Below, piece after piece: positions 43,318 to 53,387 of a stretch of DNA of 64,000 nt (position 1 is its first letter; the number at the start of each line of letters is the position of its first letter). The notes below the pieces were generated by a model. That model saw only the letters and a list, made by a program, of their open reading frames with translations, had not been told where the DNA came from and did no database searches. This DNA comes from Rhizobium sp. NLR16a (lineage in GTDB: Bacteria; Pseudomonadota; Alphaproteobacteria; Rhizobiales; Rhizobiaceae): NCBI RefSeq assembly GCF_017948245.1, contig NZ_CP072867.1, positions 186,001 through 250,000 on the forward strand, given 5' to 3'. The position numbers and the translations under genes were made by a program.

Positions 43318-43629
43318 ATGTGCTGGAATACATCAACAGCATTCACGCCTGTCGGTTTTGCTTTGCGGGGTCCGAAATCTCGCAAAATCGTGTGGACATT
43401 GGGCGACGCGGCGCGTCTCCTGATGAACGACTGGCCTTGCGATGACGGCGAGGAATATATGGCTGCCGTCAAAGCCTGCGTCGACGCCATCACCGGCAAA
43501 ATTGCCCCGGAACAATTCCGCGAAGTGCTTTTGCGTGCGGCCGACGAGGCGGGTATCCGTACGCTATCGCTGGTTCCGCTGGGAATGGGAGGGCCGCGGC
43601 CGGGCCTGCCGCCGATGATGCGATCGTAG
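43318..43629 (+). CDS. DUF982 family protein
   Basis: A 103-residue protein with the DUF982 pattern common in rhizobia: a strand start, AARLLMNDWPCDDGEEYMAA (shortened here), a central VKACVDAITGKIAPEQFREV and a final AADEAGIRTL. The function of the family is unknown. The ATG follows a GGGG-rich site. A 248-base gap separates it from the NYN gene. Confidence 0.75.
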   Translation: MCWNTSTAFTPVGFALRGPKSRKIVWTLGDAARLLMNDWPCDDGEEYMAAVKACVDAITGKIAPEQFREVLLRAADEAGIRTLSLVPLGMGGPRPGLPPMMRS

Positions 43630-44003
43630 GCCGTACATCGAGCGCCCAACCTTTTAGACGTCACCGCTGAGCCTACAGAGCGCTCACTGGGCTCGGCGTG
43701 AGGAACGGCAGATTCGGGGCCGGGAGAGGCCTGTCCGCTGTTGGGGTGCCGTAAGGCGAAAGCCGACAGTCGGTCTACTGGTACTGCTGTCCGAGTTCGG
43801 GCCGTTGCGGACATAATAGTATGAACACTAAAGCCAGCTTTGCGTCCGCGTTCCGGTCGTTCACATAGGCCGCAGGGATTTCCCCGAAGCAGCCGCTCGA
43901 CATGTTTGGGCTTGAATATCCAGCTAGGCGGATGCCAGCACGTGGACAGTCCGATCGCTCGGTGCAGGGCATTGCCAAATCGGCGGTGGCGCACCGCCTC
44001 GCA
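43630..44003. other. Intergenic region on the left of the defence island
   Basis: There is no supported gene in these 374 bases. Around 43730-43772 a degenerate GTCCGCTGTTGGGG...AAAGCCGACA segment resembles a decayed repeat, and a similar piece occurs near 51180. Confidence 0.35.
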
Positions 44004-46523
44004 TTACTTCATGTCCTTGAGCTGGCGAGAGTATTTCGAGAGAAGGTCCGGAACCGACAATCCGTGGGCTTCGAGTACCTTTTGAATATGGGTTGCGGTG
44101 AGATCGTCAAGGTTCTGGTTTTCGAACGACTTGAAGAACTCGCGCGTGGCTTTTATTAGTTTCTTAAGGTCCGGCTCCCGGACGCCTTCCACGTAGTGGG
44201 TAAACGCCGCAGCGCTTTCGATCTTTCCTGCCGGATGGATAATGAGACGCTTGACCTTCATTTCCTTGTAATGCTTGGCGAACCAGGCGCTCGACCGGTT
44301 CATCTGCTCGGCTTCCCGCTTATTTATCTCGGCACGAGTCACGCCGACTTCGCTCTTGCATTCGAACAAGATGTACTGGCTGTCGTCCAATGCCCAAAGG
44401 TTGTCCGGGCCCTCCTTCCACTCTGCATCCGGCCGTTCTCCGACGAAACCAAGAGCAAAGCTCAACTCGTTAAGCGCGGCCTCAAACTTGTCTGCCTTCG
44501 TTCCGAAAACCAGTCTGCCCAGCATTTCGGTGACCACGACATTAAGGTCTGCATAATCGTTGTGGGCTCTTATCCATTTCTTGACGCGCTCTGCGCGGCC
44601 TTGGCTCACCACCGTGAGTTTGGTGACAGTAACGCCGGACGCGGGTTTAAGCAGGAGCCTGTTCCGTTTGTGCGCGGCGATCTGAAGAACATCTGCTTCG
44701 GCGCGATTGGACATGAAATTGTATCGGGCCTGGGTTTGCAAATGCCAACCCTTCTCATCATCGTCTAGGGTACCCTTATCGATGATGGCCTGAACCATCT
44801 TAACGGCACCGGCGTAGTCGCCCCTGATGTGTGCTAGTTCGGCGTCCAACTCAGATTTATAGAGCTTCAAAGCCGTTTGATCGGAGCCGGCCACTGAAAC
44901 CTTCTCCATTTGCTCGGCATAGAACGCCTTCCAGTCGTCGTCTCGCTTGATACATTTGTTCGCGAGATCGACAAAGGCCTGCAATGGCTCCATGCCGTCT
45001 TCGATATCCTGCTTGGCCATATTGGTGATTTCGAGGCCGATCTCGATCTGCGTGGCCATTTGCGACGAAAGAAACCGACGCGAAGACTTATCCCGAAGCA
45101 GTCGGACGAGATCGGAACCGATGACAACTACGACCGAGTAGTCCTTCTCGCCGCGCACGCTTCTACCCATGCCCTGCTCAACGGTCCGCACGGTACGCAT
45201 TAGGGTCGCGGCGCTATGCGGACGGCATTGCTCTTCGTAGAGGTCCGTGAGACTTTCGGCGTATGGCTTCGAATCGAAGACGAGGATGCGGCACGTCTTG
45301 TCGGGTAGATCAACCCCATCATAGCGGTTCGCGAGGACGACGGTCTCGTCGAACTCTCCTCGAGAAAGCGCGTCGATCGCCGTGCCGATAGTCTCTGTCT
45401 TCGGGACTAAGGCGCCACCGCTTTCCCAAGGTTTCGCCTTTTCAAAGCTGGGCACGAGCGCCACGCGTCCGTAAGTTCGCCTCTTGCTGCTTTTGGCAAA
45501 TTTCTCGACGATGAAACCGTGGTCCAAATCCTCGTGGATGAGCGACGGCAACAGGACCATCTTTTCGCCCGACCACTTTTCCCCGTCGTACGTCAGCGGT
45601 TTGACGATCGTTTCCGGCGAAAGCCGTAAGCCTTTGACTAGGAATGCGTCGTCGGTGACGGTGGCGGACATGAAGATGCGATGTCTGGCCTTGTCGTAAG
45701 AACCGAAGGCGTCGAGCGGCGGGATGTAGGGCTCGATCTCGACGGCATTCCCTGAAATGACGCACTGGCAATGGGTCAAAAGATTTTTGAGCAGGGGCCA
45801 GGCGAACTTGATCGACTTGCGGTCGGAATTCTTCGAAAGGATGCCGGCTACCTCTGCTTCTCGCGGGATCCATGCCCAGTAAGGCACAGGCAGGAACGCG
45901 TCTCGTTTCTCGTTCTCTATATCGGCGTAGGTGCCCATACCCTGCTGTTCCAGATCGGCGGAAAACAATGCCTTCAATAGGCTGTAGGCTTCCTCCTCGC
46001 GGGGGATGTGGATTCGGCACTGGTTGCGAATCGTGTCCGAACAGGCATGCGCGTCGTCCATCAACATGGTGTCGACCGGTACCGACTGCTTGTTGAGTCC
46101 GAACTTAGTCAGGCCATTGAATACCTTCTGCACCGATGTGACGAAGATGGATCGGCCGTCGATGAAATCCTCTGGCAGATCACCGTCCGAAGTACACGTC
46201 CGTATTCCAAATTGGCGTGCCTGCTCACATGTCTGGTCGACCAGGAAGTTGTTCGGACAGATATAGACCACTGGTCCATGGCCGGCGTTCAAACGCGACT
46301 GCAGCATGAGAAGGCCGATCAGCGTCTTGCCTTGACCCGTATGCAACTTGACGATCGTGTCGCGCTTGTCAGTGTCGATCTCGAACCATTTTGTGAGCAC
46401 GGCAATCTGTGCAGGGCGCAAAGGGCCTTTGTCCGCTTCGCGATCCAAAGTGTCGTAAAGCTTGACGGGGTCCGTCGGTTTCTCGACGGCCTTGCCGCCA
46501 AGTTTCTTCTTGAAGTCAACCAT
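44004..46523 (-). CDS. SF2 DEAD/DEAH-like helicase with nuclease-like C terminus
   Basis: An 839-residue protein. The SF2 helicase core has Walker A TGQGKT near residue 62 and Walker B LMDDAHA near 155. Motif III-like FMSATV and a motif VI-like [18 protein letters not shown] point to XPD/DinG-like or type III restriction-like enzymes. The C-terminal part has [17 protein letters not shown], which fits the D...ExK pattern of PD-(D/E)xK nucleases. A phage-defence or DNA-processing role is inferred. The ATG at 46523 was chosen; a TTG two codons earlier is weaker. It is downstream of the UvrD-like gene on the same strand with a 250-base gap that holds a hairpin. Confidence 0.8.
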   Translation of the reverse strand: MVDFKKKLGGKAVEKPTDPVKLYDTLDREADKGPLRPAQIAVLTKWFEIDTDKRDTIVKLHTGQGKTLIGLLMLQSRLNAGHGPVVYICPNNFLVDQTCEQARQFGIRTCTSDGDLPEDFIDGRSIFVTSVQKVFNGLTKFGLNKQSVPVDTMLMDDAHACSDTIRNQCRIHIPREEEAYSLLKALFSADLEQQGMGTYADIENEKRDAFLPVPYWAWIPREAEVAGILSKNSDRKSIKFAWPLLKNLLTHCQCVISGNAVEIEPYIPPLDAFGSYDKARHRIFMSATVTDDAFLVKGLRLSPETIVKPLTYDGEKWSGEKMVLLPSLIHEDLDHGFIVEKFAKSSKRRTYGRVALVPSFEKAKPWESGGALVPKTETIGTAIDALSRGEFDETVVLANRYDGVDLPDKTCRILVFDSKPYAESLTDLYEEQCRPHSAATLMRTVRTVEQGMGRSVRGEKDYSVVVVIGSDLVRLLRDKSSRRFLSSQMATQIEIGLEITNMAKQDIEDGMEPLQAFVDLANKCIKRDDDWKAFYAEQMEKVSVAGSDQTALKLYKSELDAELAHIRGDYAGAVKMVQAIIDKGTLDDDEKGWHLQTQARYNFMSNRAEADVLQIAAHKRNRLLLKPASGVTVTKLTVVSQGRAERVKKWIRAHNDYADLNVVVTEMLGRLVFGTKADKFEAALNELSFALGFVGERPDAEWKEGPDNLWALDDSQYILFECKSEVGVTRAEINKREAEQMNRSSAWFAKHYKEMKVKRLIIHPAGKIESAAAFTHYVEGVREPDLKKLIKATREFFKSFENQNLDDLTATHIQKVLEAHGLSVPDLLSKYSRQLKDMK

Positions 46524-46666
46524 GTGCAATCACCGAAAAAGAGAGCGGACAATCAATATTCTTATTGGGATTACACGCGGCACTCACGGTCGTAAACAGC
46601 TTATCCGGGTGTTGCAGCTAGAATAGTTTCCGTGCTCTCTGGTAGCCTTGTCGCCCCGCCCTTCAG

Positions 46667-46717
46667 TAGCGGACGGTCCCCCCAAGTCACGCTCTCGGTT
46701 CTGTGACGGGGCCGCTA
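46667..46717 (-). other. Structured hairpin between UvrD-like and helicase genes
   Basis: An imperfect long stem pairs TAGCGG with CCGCTA, CCCC with GGGG, and GTCAC with GTGAC around a small loop. It lies 64 bases after the UvrD-like stop. It may be a terminator or a small RNA fold. Confidence 0.35.
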
Positions 46718-46780
46718 GAGGAAGTCGGCTCATCAGCTTACAGGTGGCAAAGCCGACGTTCTTAAAGCTAGTCGTCGCTC

Positions 46781-48688
46781 CTAGACGATCAGTTCTATCT
46801 CACCTGGCTCGAACCACTCCTGCCTAATCATTGCGTCGCGTGCCAACGTCGGATCAGCAGTGTAGTAAACGACGGCAAGGCTTTGCTCGGCACGGCTGCA
46901 GGTCACGTAAAATAGTCGCCGCGTCCGATCGATGGTCGTCTCCTTCCCGGCCGCTTCATTCTCAAGATCCGTCTTGCTCTTCGCCTTCGTCGCGAAAAGC
47001 TTGTCATAAGCGAACATGAAGCCACGGGCTTCATCGTCACTAACGACAACCATTACCCTTGGAAATTCCAGCCCCTTCACCCCCTGGTGCGTGTCGAACT
47101 GCGAGACGCCGCGAACGTAGCGATCATATCGCTCGATCTGATCGAAGGGCGCCTCAAGCGCCAACCGCCAACCGCCCAACTCGCTTTTGACATCGATTTC
47201 TTCTTCCCGGTCGTCGGCGTCGCCTGCAGCGTCAATCTCGCCTTCCGCGACTACGGCATCGGCGGCGGAAAACGGGACTAACACCTCGGGTATGGTGAAG
47301 AGGTTAGTTTCGGCGACGTAGCGCAAGACCGTGCGCGCGGTCGGCTTCTCATCCGCATTCACCAGAGCCAGCAGGCCATCGCAGGCGGCCTTTACCTTGC
47401 TGAGAATCTCGACCTGCTTCTGGTCTGCAGCTTCAAGCGCTTCGCGCTCGAGGAGTGGCGACGTGCGCCGAACGACTGCGGCGACAGCAAACCGATCTCC
47501 CGTGCGCAGGGCTGTGACCAGCGGCAGTATCTCGCGCGTGAAAAGTCCGATGCCCGCTCCGGTCCCTTGCAGAAAGCTCGTGCGGATGCGCTCGACAGCG
47601 TAGAGAGGCTCGAAGAATTGTTCGAAGCCAAACCTGCGCGCGGACATCAGGTGCTCCAGCGCCAGCGTCTTGACCGCTTCGGCTCCCTCCGCCCAACTCG
47701 GATCGCCCGTGATCTCCGCCATCCGTGCAGCTACGGTGGCCTCGGCCGCGCTCTTGTCGGCTACCGCGTGCGAGACGACGAACAGCCGAACAACGCCCTG
47801 TTCAGCATCGCTCCGCGGCTGCTGTTCCTCACCATCCTCATCCCGTCTAATTTTGTTGATGAGCGTGATGACGCGCGTGGGGCAACGATGGTTCATCCGC
47901 TTCCTCGGCCTGGCCCAGGCCTGCGGGATCGCCTCCGCTAAACGCTCCTTACCGTCGGCGTAGATTCGCTGCATCGTGTCGCCAAAGAGTCCCAGGCAAA
48001 AGGCCTCGCGGTATCCCGCCTCGACATCGAGCAGCGCGTCCATGAGCCTTCGGCTCGTATCCTGACTCTCGTCGATCAGCAGGATTGGGAAACGGGTCAC
48101 TAGCAGCCGGCGCAAACCAGGCTTCGAGCAGAGAAAATCGGCGGTCATGGCGATGACCTCCGCGTGGCTCAGAGAGTCCCTCGTGCGGTTGTCGCCCGTC
48201 GGACTGTAAACGAATCGCGTAATTTCGGCGAGGTTCTCGCGGCGACGCCGCTTGCTTTCTATCGAGCGAGCGCGGTCCGACGCGGCTTTGCTGGTTGCCC
48301 GACCCTTCGCCTGTGCTTCTTCCAACTCCGCGATATCCGCCAGGAGCCGGGTCGACAGCCACCCTCTAATATCAGCGTCGTAGCCGGCAATCAACGACCA
48401 CGCGAACGCGTGAATGGTCGATACTTCCACGCGAGGATCGAACTCGAGGCGTTGCTTGATCTCGTCGCAGGCGGCATTGGTGTAGGTAATCACCCCGATC
48501 TTCTGACCGGATAGCGACAACCGCCGGCCCTGCTCCTTGCACACTGTCCGGATCGCCTCGACGAGCGACCGGGTCTTGCCCGATCCGGCGCCAGCATAGA
48601 GAAAGAAGCTCCTCGGCTTCTCGACGTTCAGGCAGGCGAGGATCATCTCATCGGCTTCGGAATCGAATTTGTCGTCGACCGCGCTCAT
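46781..48688 (-). CDS. UvrD/Rep-like SF1 helicase (GajB-like)
   Basis: A 635-residue SF1A helicase with Walker A YAGAGSGKTRS, motif Ia ITYTNAACDEIK, motif II LIDESQDTS, motif III GLFGDTMQRIY, motif V GVKGLEFPRV and motif VI YVTCSRAEQSL. Such helicases pair with OLD-type nucleases in the Gabija defence system, where GajB acts with the nuclease GajA. The start overlaps the stop of the OLD-type gene by ATGA, showing coupled translation. It is longer than typical GajB (about 500 residues), so the system may be a variant. Confidence 0.88.
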   Translation of the reverse strand: MSAVDDKFDSEADEMILACLNVEKPRSFFLYAGAGSGKTRSLVEAIRTVCKEQGRRLSLSGQKIGVITYTNAACDEIKQRLEFDPRVEVSTIHAFAWSLIAGYDADIRGWLSTRLLADIAELEEAQAKGRATSKAASDRARSIESKRRRRENLAEITRFVYSPTGDNRTRDSLSHAEVIAMTADFLCSKPGLRRLLVTRFPILLIDESQDTSRRLMDALLDVEAGYREAFCLGLFGDTMQRIYADGKERLAEAIPQAWARPRKRMNHRCPTRVITLINKIRRDEDGEEQQPRSDAEQGVVRLFVVSHAVADKSAAEATVAARMAEITGDPSWAEGAEAVKTLALEHLMSARRFGFEQFFEPLYAVERIRTSFLQGTGAGIGLFTREILPLVTALRTGDRFAVAAVVRRTSPLLEREALEAADQKQVEILSKVKAACDGLLALVNADEKPTARTVLRYVAETNLFTIPEVLVPFSAADAVVAEGEIDAAGDADDREEEIDVKSELGGWRLALEAPFDQIERYDRYVRGVSQFDTHQGVKGLEFPRVMVVVSDDEARGFMFAYDKLFATKAKSKTDLENEAAGKETTIDRTRRLFYVTCSRAEQSLAVVYYTADPTLARDAMIRQEWFEPGEIELIV

Positions 48689-51072
48689 GCGTCGACCTCC
48701 TCGATTTCGGCGACGACATGCTCTTCGACCAGCGGGCCAGCCTCGACCTCCTCCTCGGGCGGTGCCTCCTTGACCAGAGGCAGAATCTCAACCTGCTTTT
48801 TCTTGAGCTGCGCGAGTAGCCACTCAAGTCCCTCGGCGATGTAGCGCGGCACGACAATCGTGTCGAAATTCTCAACCTCCATCACGTCAAGCGCAAACTC
48901 AGCCTTCTTACCGTTCTTGAGGGCGAGGTACATCTTCCCACTGATCGCGGCCACCCCGCCACCATCAGCGATCGCATCGCGAAACTTGCGGACCAGGCCG
49001 GTCCCATCCAGTTCGGCGAAGAAGCTGAGGTTGTCGAACGCCAGCGCGTCCTCAAACGTATACGGATATGCGATCTCCGGCCCGACAATACCCGGTGACG
49101 TCAGACCCATCGGGATCTGATACGCGGCTCGCACAGCAAATAGCGGATCGCCGTCCTCATGCAGCGTCTTCGTCGCGGCATCAGCTCGCATCAGCTCATC
49201 GACGTCGTCGAGCTTTGGCACCCATGTCTTCAACGTCGCATTATTGGTCTTCTGACCAGCGCCTTTTGCGGGTTGGACCGAGGCGCCGCCCGTTTTATCC
49301 AGCGTATCCAGGTCAGTGATGATCAGCGTCAGCAAGCCGAGGTGATCAATCAAAGGCTTGAGACGATGCGCGTGGCTTCCTCCGATCTCAAGTAGGGTGA
49401 TGTAGCACTGGTTGAGCTCGTCGTAGTGCGCTCGGATGAAATTGGGGACGAGCATGCGCTCCGCTGGCCCCTCCACCAAAATGGCCGCGTCGGCGAAGAA
49501 CAGATCCGCGTGCTGTGCCCGAAGATATCGGGTCACGAAACGCTCGGTCTCACTGCCCGGACCAAAAACCTCCGACAGATTGATAACAGTGGAGACCGGC
49601 ACTTTCGCGGCCATACCCGCAGGCAGCCGCCGGAAGTAGCGCAGGCAAGAGAACGACGTCTCATGCGCGACATGACTCGAATGGGTGCTAACAACCAATT
49701 GGGTGCGCAGCTTTTGGCTGTCACCTAGGTCCTCGTGCGCACGCAGCACTGCATAAGCCTTCTTGATGAAGACTTGCTGGACCTGCGCGTGCAAATGCGC
49801 TTCCGGTTCCTCGACCAGGACGAGATGGAGGGGCTCGGTCGTGGCCACCGTCGCACCGGTTGATGCCTTCCCGACGCGCATCCAGGCGTCTCGAAAGCTC
49901 ATCAACCGGAATATCATCGAGATCAGGTTTTGATAGCCGAGGCCGTTATTTGCCTCGGGCAACCGCAAAACGGGCGTCGTCGCGCCGTCCTCGGCAATGA
50001 CGTCCACCTCGAAGCTGATCGCCGCATTGTGGTTGAGACCGTCGATAGCCTTCAAGCGCGTCGAGACGCGCGGACGCGGATCGGTCACGCCAGGGTATCC
50101 CATACCCTCGACTTCTGTGAACGCCACCTTGAAACTCTCGGTCAGCCGCTTGTCGAACGCGTCCTGGGCGGCTTCTATCGCCTGCAACGCGCCGAGGTCC
50201 TTCGGGTCAGGTCCCTTCGTCGGGTCGAGGTGTTTAGCGTAGTAGCTTCTGAGCTGATCGGACAGCCGACTGCCACTTGCCGACACAGGGGCATCGTCCT
50301 CCTCCGCCGCCTGCTGCTCCTCACCGAAGCCCCTCTGCGCCGGTATGTCGTGGACACGAATCAGGCCGCTCAGCGGGTCGCCATCGATCGGCCGAGAACT
50401 GCCCGGAAGGACCTGCGGGCGCGCCAGAGATTTCGCAGGAGCGATAAGCTGACCCGGATCCAGCGAATAGGCCCGGATGGTGAAGTGCGTCGACAAACGC
50501 TTGCTCAGGAAATCGATCAGACTCTCAGGCCAGATCGTCAGTTTGTGCGGAGTGGCAGGCGGATCAGCGTCAGGATTCTCCGCCTCAGCGGCCGCGACGG
50601 CCGCCGCCCTCATCGTCTCGGCATCGCTCACCGCACCCATGTACTCCTTGTACAAGAGCGCAAGGTCCTTCGGCTCGTAGCGCAGTCGGACACCGAGTCG
50701 TCCCCCCTCCCAATCCAAGGTCGGGATGAGGTCGCGAACGTGGTGCATTTCTCCCGCTTCGACATGCAGCCACAGATCCAGAGTCGGCAATGCGCTAACC
50801 CAGGGATCAACGACTAGGTCGACGATTTCCTCCGCGTTCCGGGCAGCAATCCACGCCTCACCCAAAGCGATGATCGTGGGCCAATGGCACAACGTGAAAT
50901 CGTGCATCTCGAACGGGCAGCGGCGCGGCGACAGGAAGCGTCGTAGCGCAAGCATCGCCGACGTCTTGCCGCTATTGTTCGCTCCGACGAAAAGTGTGGT
51001 CGTGGTCGAAAGATCGACCCGCGTCGACAACAACTTCCGGAAATTGGTGATCTCCAAGAATTCAATATGCAC
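48685..51072 (-). CDS. OLD-family ATPase-TOPRIM nuclease (GajA-like)
   Basis: A 795-residue ABC-type ATPase of the overcoming-lysogenization-defect family. The N-terminal half-ATPase has Walker A GANNSGKT at residues 30 to 37. A large helical insertion follows, then Walker B LVLVEEPEAHLHAQ and the switch VVSTHSSHVAHE. The C-terminal TOPRIM nuclease starts ILVEGPAERMLVPNF and continues LIITDLDTLDKT. Paired with a UvrD-like helicase this is the class 2 OLD/Gabija arrangement, which cuts invading DNA when nucleotides drop. The start is a GTG at 51072 with a strong AGGAGG site 8 bases upstream. It is longer than typical GajA. Confidence 0.87.
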   Translation of the reverse strand: MHIEFLEITNFRKLLSTRVDLSTTTTLFVGANNSGKTSAMLALRRFLSPRRCPFEMHDFTLCHWPTIIALGEAWIAARNAEEIVDLVVDPWVSALPTLDLWLHVEAGEMHHVRDLIPTLDWEGGRLGVRLRYEPKDLALLYKEYMGAVSDAETMRAAAVAAAEAENPDADPPATPHKLTIWPESLIDFLSKRLSTHFTIRAYSLDPGQLIAPAKSLARPQVLPGSSRPIDGDPLSGLIRVHDIPAQRGFGEEQQAAEEDDAPVSASGSRLSDQLRSYYAKHLDPTKGPDPKDLGALQAIEAAQDAFDKRLTESFKVAFTEVEGMGYPGVTDPRPRVSTRLKAIDGLNHNAAISFEVDVIAEDGATTPVLRLPEANNGLGYQNLISMIFRLMSFRDAWMRVGKASTGATVATTEPLHLVLVEEPEAHLHAQVQQVFIKKAYAVLRAHEDLGDSQKLRTQLVVSTHSSHVAHETSFSCLRYFRRLPAGMAAKVPVSTVINLSEVFGPGSETERFVTRYLRAQHADLFFADAAILVEGPAERMLVPNFIRAHYDELNQCYITLLEIGGSHAHRLKPLIDHLGLLTLIITDLDTLDKTGGASVQPAKGAGQKTNNATLKTWVPKLDDVDELMRADAATKTLHEDGDPLFAVRAAYQIPMGLTSPGIVGPEIAYPYTFEDALAFDNLSFFAELDGTGLVRKFRDAIADGGGVAAISGKMYLALKNGKKAEFALDVMEVENFDTIVVPRYIAEGLEWLLAQLKKKQVEILPLVKEAPPEEEVEAGPLVEEHVVAEIEEVDA

Positions 51073-51401
51073 AACTAGCGCCTCCTACCCCGGTATGGAT
51101 CGACAATAACCTCAGAGAGGGACTACAATCTAGGGGTGTCTTGAGCGTCCGCCTCTGGGTGGAAACGAATTCTATCTGAACGTCCGTTATGGGGCGCAAA
51201 GCCGCCATCTCCCACATCAACGAAGAGTCCCTCTTAGGACAGACTCGGTCGGTTCAGATGCAAGAGAAGCCAGAATCGCCGGCGAAGCCGGCTACCCGGA
51301 GGCTTGCAGGTGTTGTATGCGGCAGCCGATAAGGTTCCGGTCAGGGCCGGAGCCGAGGTCCTGGCTATGGCCCGCCGCCCGCCGATCGCTCCTTCGGCCT
51401 C
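51073..51401. other. Intergenic region on the right of the defence island
   Basis: The 329 bases include the promoter region of the OLD/UvrD genes. They also include GTCCGTTATGGGGCGCAAAGCCG near 51180 (shown to 20 bases: GTCCGTTATGGGGCGCAAAG), similar to the segment near 43731. A GCCGGC-GAA-GCCGGC hairpin lies at 51278-51292, downstream of the tautomerase. No gene was seen. Confidence 0.35.
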
Positions 51402-51587
51402 TCAGCCCTCGGATTTCAGCTTGCCGCCGACCCCCCAGGAATCCTTGGCAATCTCCGTGATCAGGATTTCCAGCGATTCCGGCGGGCAGGCCAGGGTTTC
51501 GACGGCGGCCTTGGTTGCTTCGCGCACGAAGGCGCGTTTCTGCTCGTCGGTGCGGCCGGGATGCATCTGCAGGTGAAGAATGGGCAT
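51402..51587 (-). CDS. 4-oxalocrotonate tautomerase family protein
   Basis: A 61-residue tautomerase. After removal of Met the N-terminal Pro (MPILHLQMHPGRT) is the catalytic base of the family. The pattern DEQKRAFVREATKAAV and the final LITEIAKDSWGVGG also fit. It probably interconverts enol and keto acids, but the substrate is not known. It is divergent from the LysR gene at 51711, which may control it. Confidence 0.88.
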   Translation of the reverse strand: MPILHLQMHPGRTDEQKRAFVREATKAAVETLACPPESLEILITEIAKDSWGVGGKLKSEG

Positions 51588-51710
51588 GTTTTTTCCTTCG
51601 TTTTTGGCAATGTCCTTCGCCTTGCGGCGGGCATCACGACTATGTTGTAAATGCTGAGGTTGATAAATAAGCTGCCGGTATCGTCATTCGAAACCTGTGA
51701 GTAGGCAATC

Positions 51711-52595
51711 ATGGACAAGCTGGCCGGCATGGCGATGTTCGTCAGGGTCATCGACAATGGCAGTTTCGCGGCCGCCGGGGAGATCGCGCGGGTGTCGCCG
51801 GCCATGGTTGCCAAGCACATCAAGACGATCGAGACCCGGCTCGGGGCGAAGCTCATCCATCGCACCACGCGGCGCCATCAGCTAACGGAGGTCGGCCAGC
51901 TCTATTACGAGCGCTGCAAGCGGGCGCTTGCCGAAGTGGCGCTGGCCGAAGCTTCGGCAAGCGAGCTGCAATCGGCGCCGCGCGGCCGGCTCCGGCTGGT
52001 GGCACCCGTCAGCTTCGGCACGCAAGTCCTGGTGCCGGCGCTGATCGAATACCAGAACGCCTATCCCGACGTCAGCATCGAGCTGTCGCTCGACAACAAT
52101 GTCCATGATCTCGTCGGCGAGGGGTTCGAGCTCGGCATCCACATCGGCCCGCTCTCAGACAGCAACCTCGTCGCTCGACCGCTCACGCCCTATCGGCGCA
52201 TTCTCGCGGCCTCGCCGGATTATCTTGCCCGCCATGGTCGGCCGGCCGCGCCGGAGGATCTGACCAACCATCTCTGCCTCGGCCATTCCTATTGGCGCAT
52301 GCATGACCGCTGGCACCTGGTCGGGCCGGGCGGCGAAATGCGCGATGTGCCGATCTCCGGAAAATTTTCCACCAATCAGGGCGCAGCACTGCGCATCGCA
52401 GCGCTCAGCGGCGCCGGAATCGTGCTTCAGCCAGAACTGCTGCTGGCTGCCGATATCGCCGACGGGCGGCTTGAGCAGGTGCTGCCGGAATGGTCCTACA
52501 GACCTGTGCCGATGTACCTCATCTATGCCCCAAACCGGCGTCCGACAGCGATGCTGCGGACGGTGATCGATTTCCTGGTGGAACGATTCGGCTAA
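51711..52595 (+). CDS. LysR-family transcriptional regulator
   Basis: A 294-residue LysR protein. The helix-turn-helix runs from MDKLAGMAMFVRVIDNGSF to HRTTRRHQLTEVG, and the effector domain has ELGIHIGPLSDSNLV. It belongs to the CrgA/aromatic-type branch often placed beside small enzymes. It is divergent from the tautomerase gene with a 123-base gap, so mutual regulation is likely. The P-loop kinase-like gene begins 94 bases downstream. Confidence 0.9.
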   Translation: MDKLAGMAMFVRVIDNGSFAAAGEIARVSPAMVAKHIKTIETRLGAKLIHRTTRRHQLTEVGQLYYERCKRALAEVALAEASASELQSAPRGRLRLVAPVSFGTQVLVPALIEYQNAYPDVSIELSLDNNVHDLVGEGFELGIHIGPLSDSNLVARPLTPYRRILAASPDYLARHGRPAAPEDLTNHLCLGHSYWRMHDRWHLVGPGGEMRDVPISGKFSTNQGAALRIAALSGAGIVLQPELLLAADIADGRLEQVLPEWSYRPVPMYLIYAPNRRPTAMLRTVIDFLVERFG

Positions 52596-52689
52596 GCCGA
52601 TCGATGTCGACATAGTGACGGGCGTGCCGGCTCATCCTCCGTCCGGTGAGACTCTTCTCACCGGATCAAAGCCCGTGATAAGAGCGCTC

Positions 52690-53199
52690 ATGGGCATCAA
52701 GAACTATTTGATCGAAGGCAGTTCGGGCACTGGAAAAACCTCTGTCGCTTCCGAACTGGAGCGGCGGGGCTACCATGTTGTCCATGGCGACCGCGTCCTG
52801 GCATATGTGGGCGACCCCGAGACAGGCCAGCCACTCGCGGGACCACCTGAAGGCGCCGATCGCCTTGTCTGGGGATACGCGCATTGGATCTGGCCTGCCG
52901 AAAAGGTCCGGGCCATTGCTGCCGACACCACCCACCCTGTCACTTTCTTCTGTGGCGGCTCGCGCAATTTCCACAAGTTCTTGCACCTGTTCGATAAGGT
53001 TTTCGTGCTCGACATCGACGTTGAGACTTTGAACCGGCGATTGGATGGGCGGCCCGATGAGCCTGGCTTCGAGCCGGCCGAGCGGGCTCTGGTGCTCCGT
53101 TACCATAAGACCCGGGAGTATCTTCCCGTCGGCATCAATATCGACACGGCGGGTAGCATTACAGGTGTCGTCGACGATATCCTCGCTCAGCTCACCTAA
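52690..53199 (+). CDS. P-loop nucleoside/shikimate-kinase-like protein
   Basis: A 169-residue P-loop protein with Walker A EGSSGTGKTS near residue 7, HGDRVLAYVGDPETGQPLAG, and a lid region (RRLDGRPDEP). This order resembles small-molecule kinases or AAA-type ATP-binding proteins of unknown substrate. The frame opens with GTG at 52615, but MGIKNYLIEG at 52690 puts the P-loop at the expected place. It is not clearly part of an operon. Confidence 0.7.
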   Translation: MGIKNYLIEGSSGTGKTSVASELERRGYHVVHGDRVLAYVGDPETGQPLAGPPEGADRLVWGYAHWIWPAEKVRAIAADTTHPVTFFCGGSRNFHKFLHLFDKVFVLDIDVETLNRRLDGRPDEPGFEPAERALVLRYHKTREYLPVGINIDTAGSITGVVDDILAQLT

Positions 53200-53387
53200 A
53201 GTCCTGAAGCTGAATCGGATGCGAAGCGCTCGATCATTGTTCGAAGTGCGCTAAGCCGCGTGAAAGCTGATCAGCTGGATTTCCGTTCGTAGGCACCGGC
53301 AGCCGCCGCGGTGCATGACCTCGAGTGGCCGGTCTTCGGCGGGGAAAGTTCGGGGACGCTTGCGCTACCTGCGCGAGCAGGTTATAC

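Noticed and set aside
43203..43994. A 263-codon minus-strand frame opposite the DUF982 gene
   Set aside because: Its composition is Arg/Pro/Ser-rich as expected of a shadow, and DUF982 on the plus strand is recognisable.
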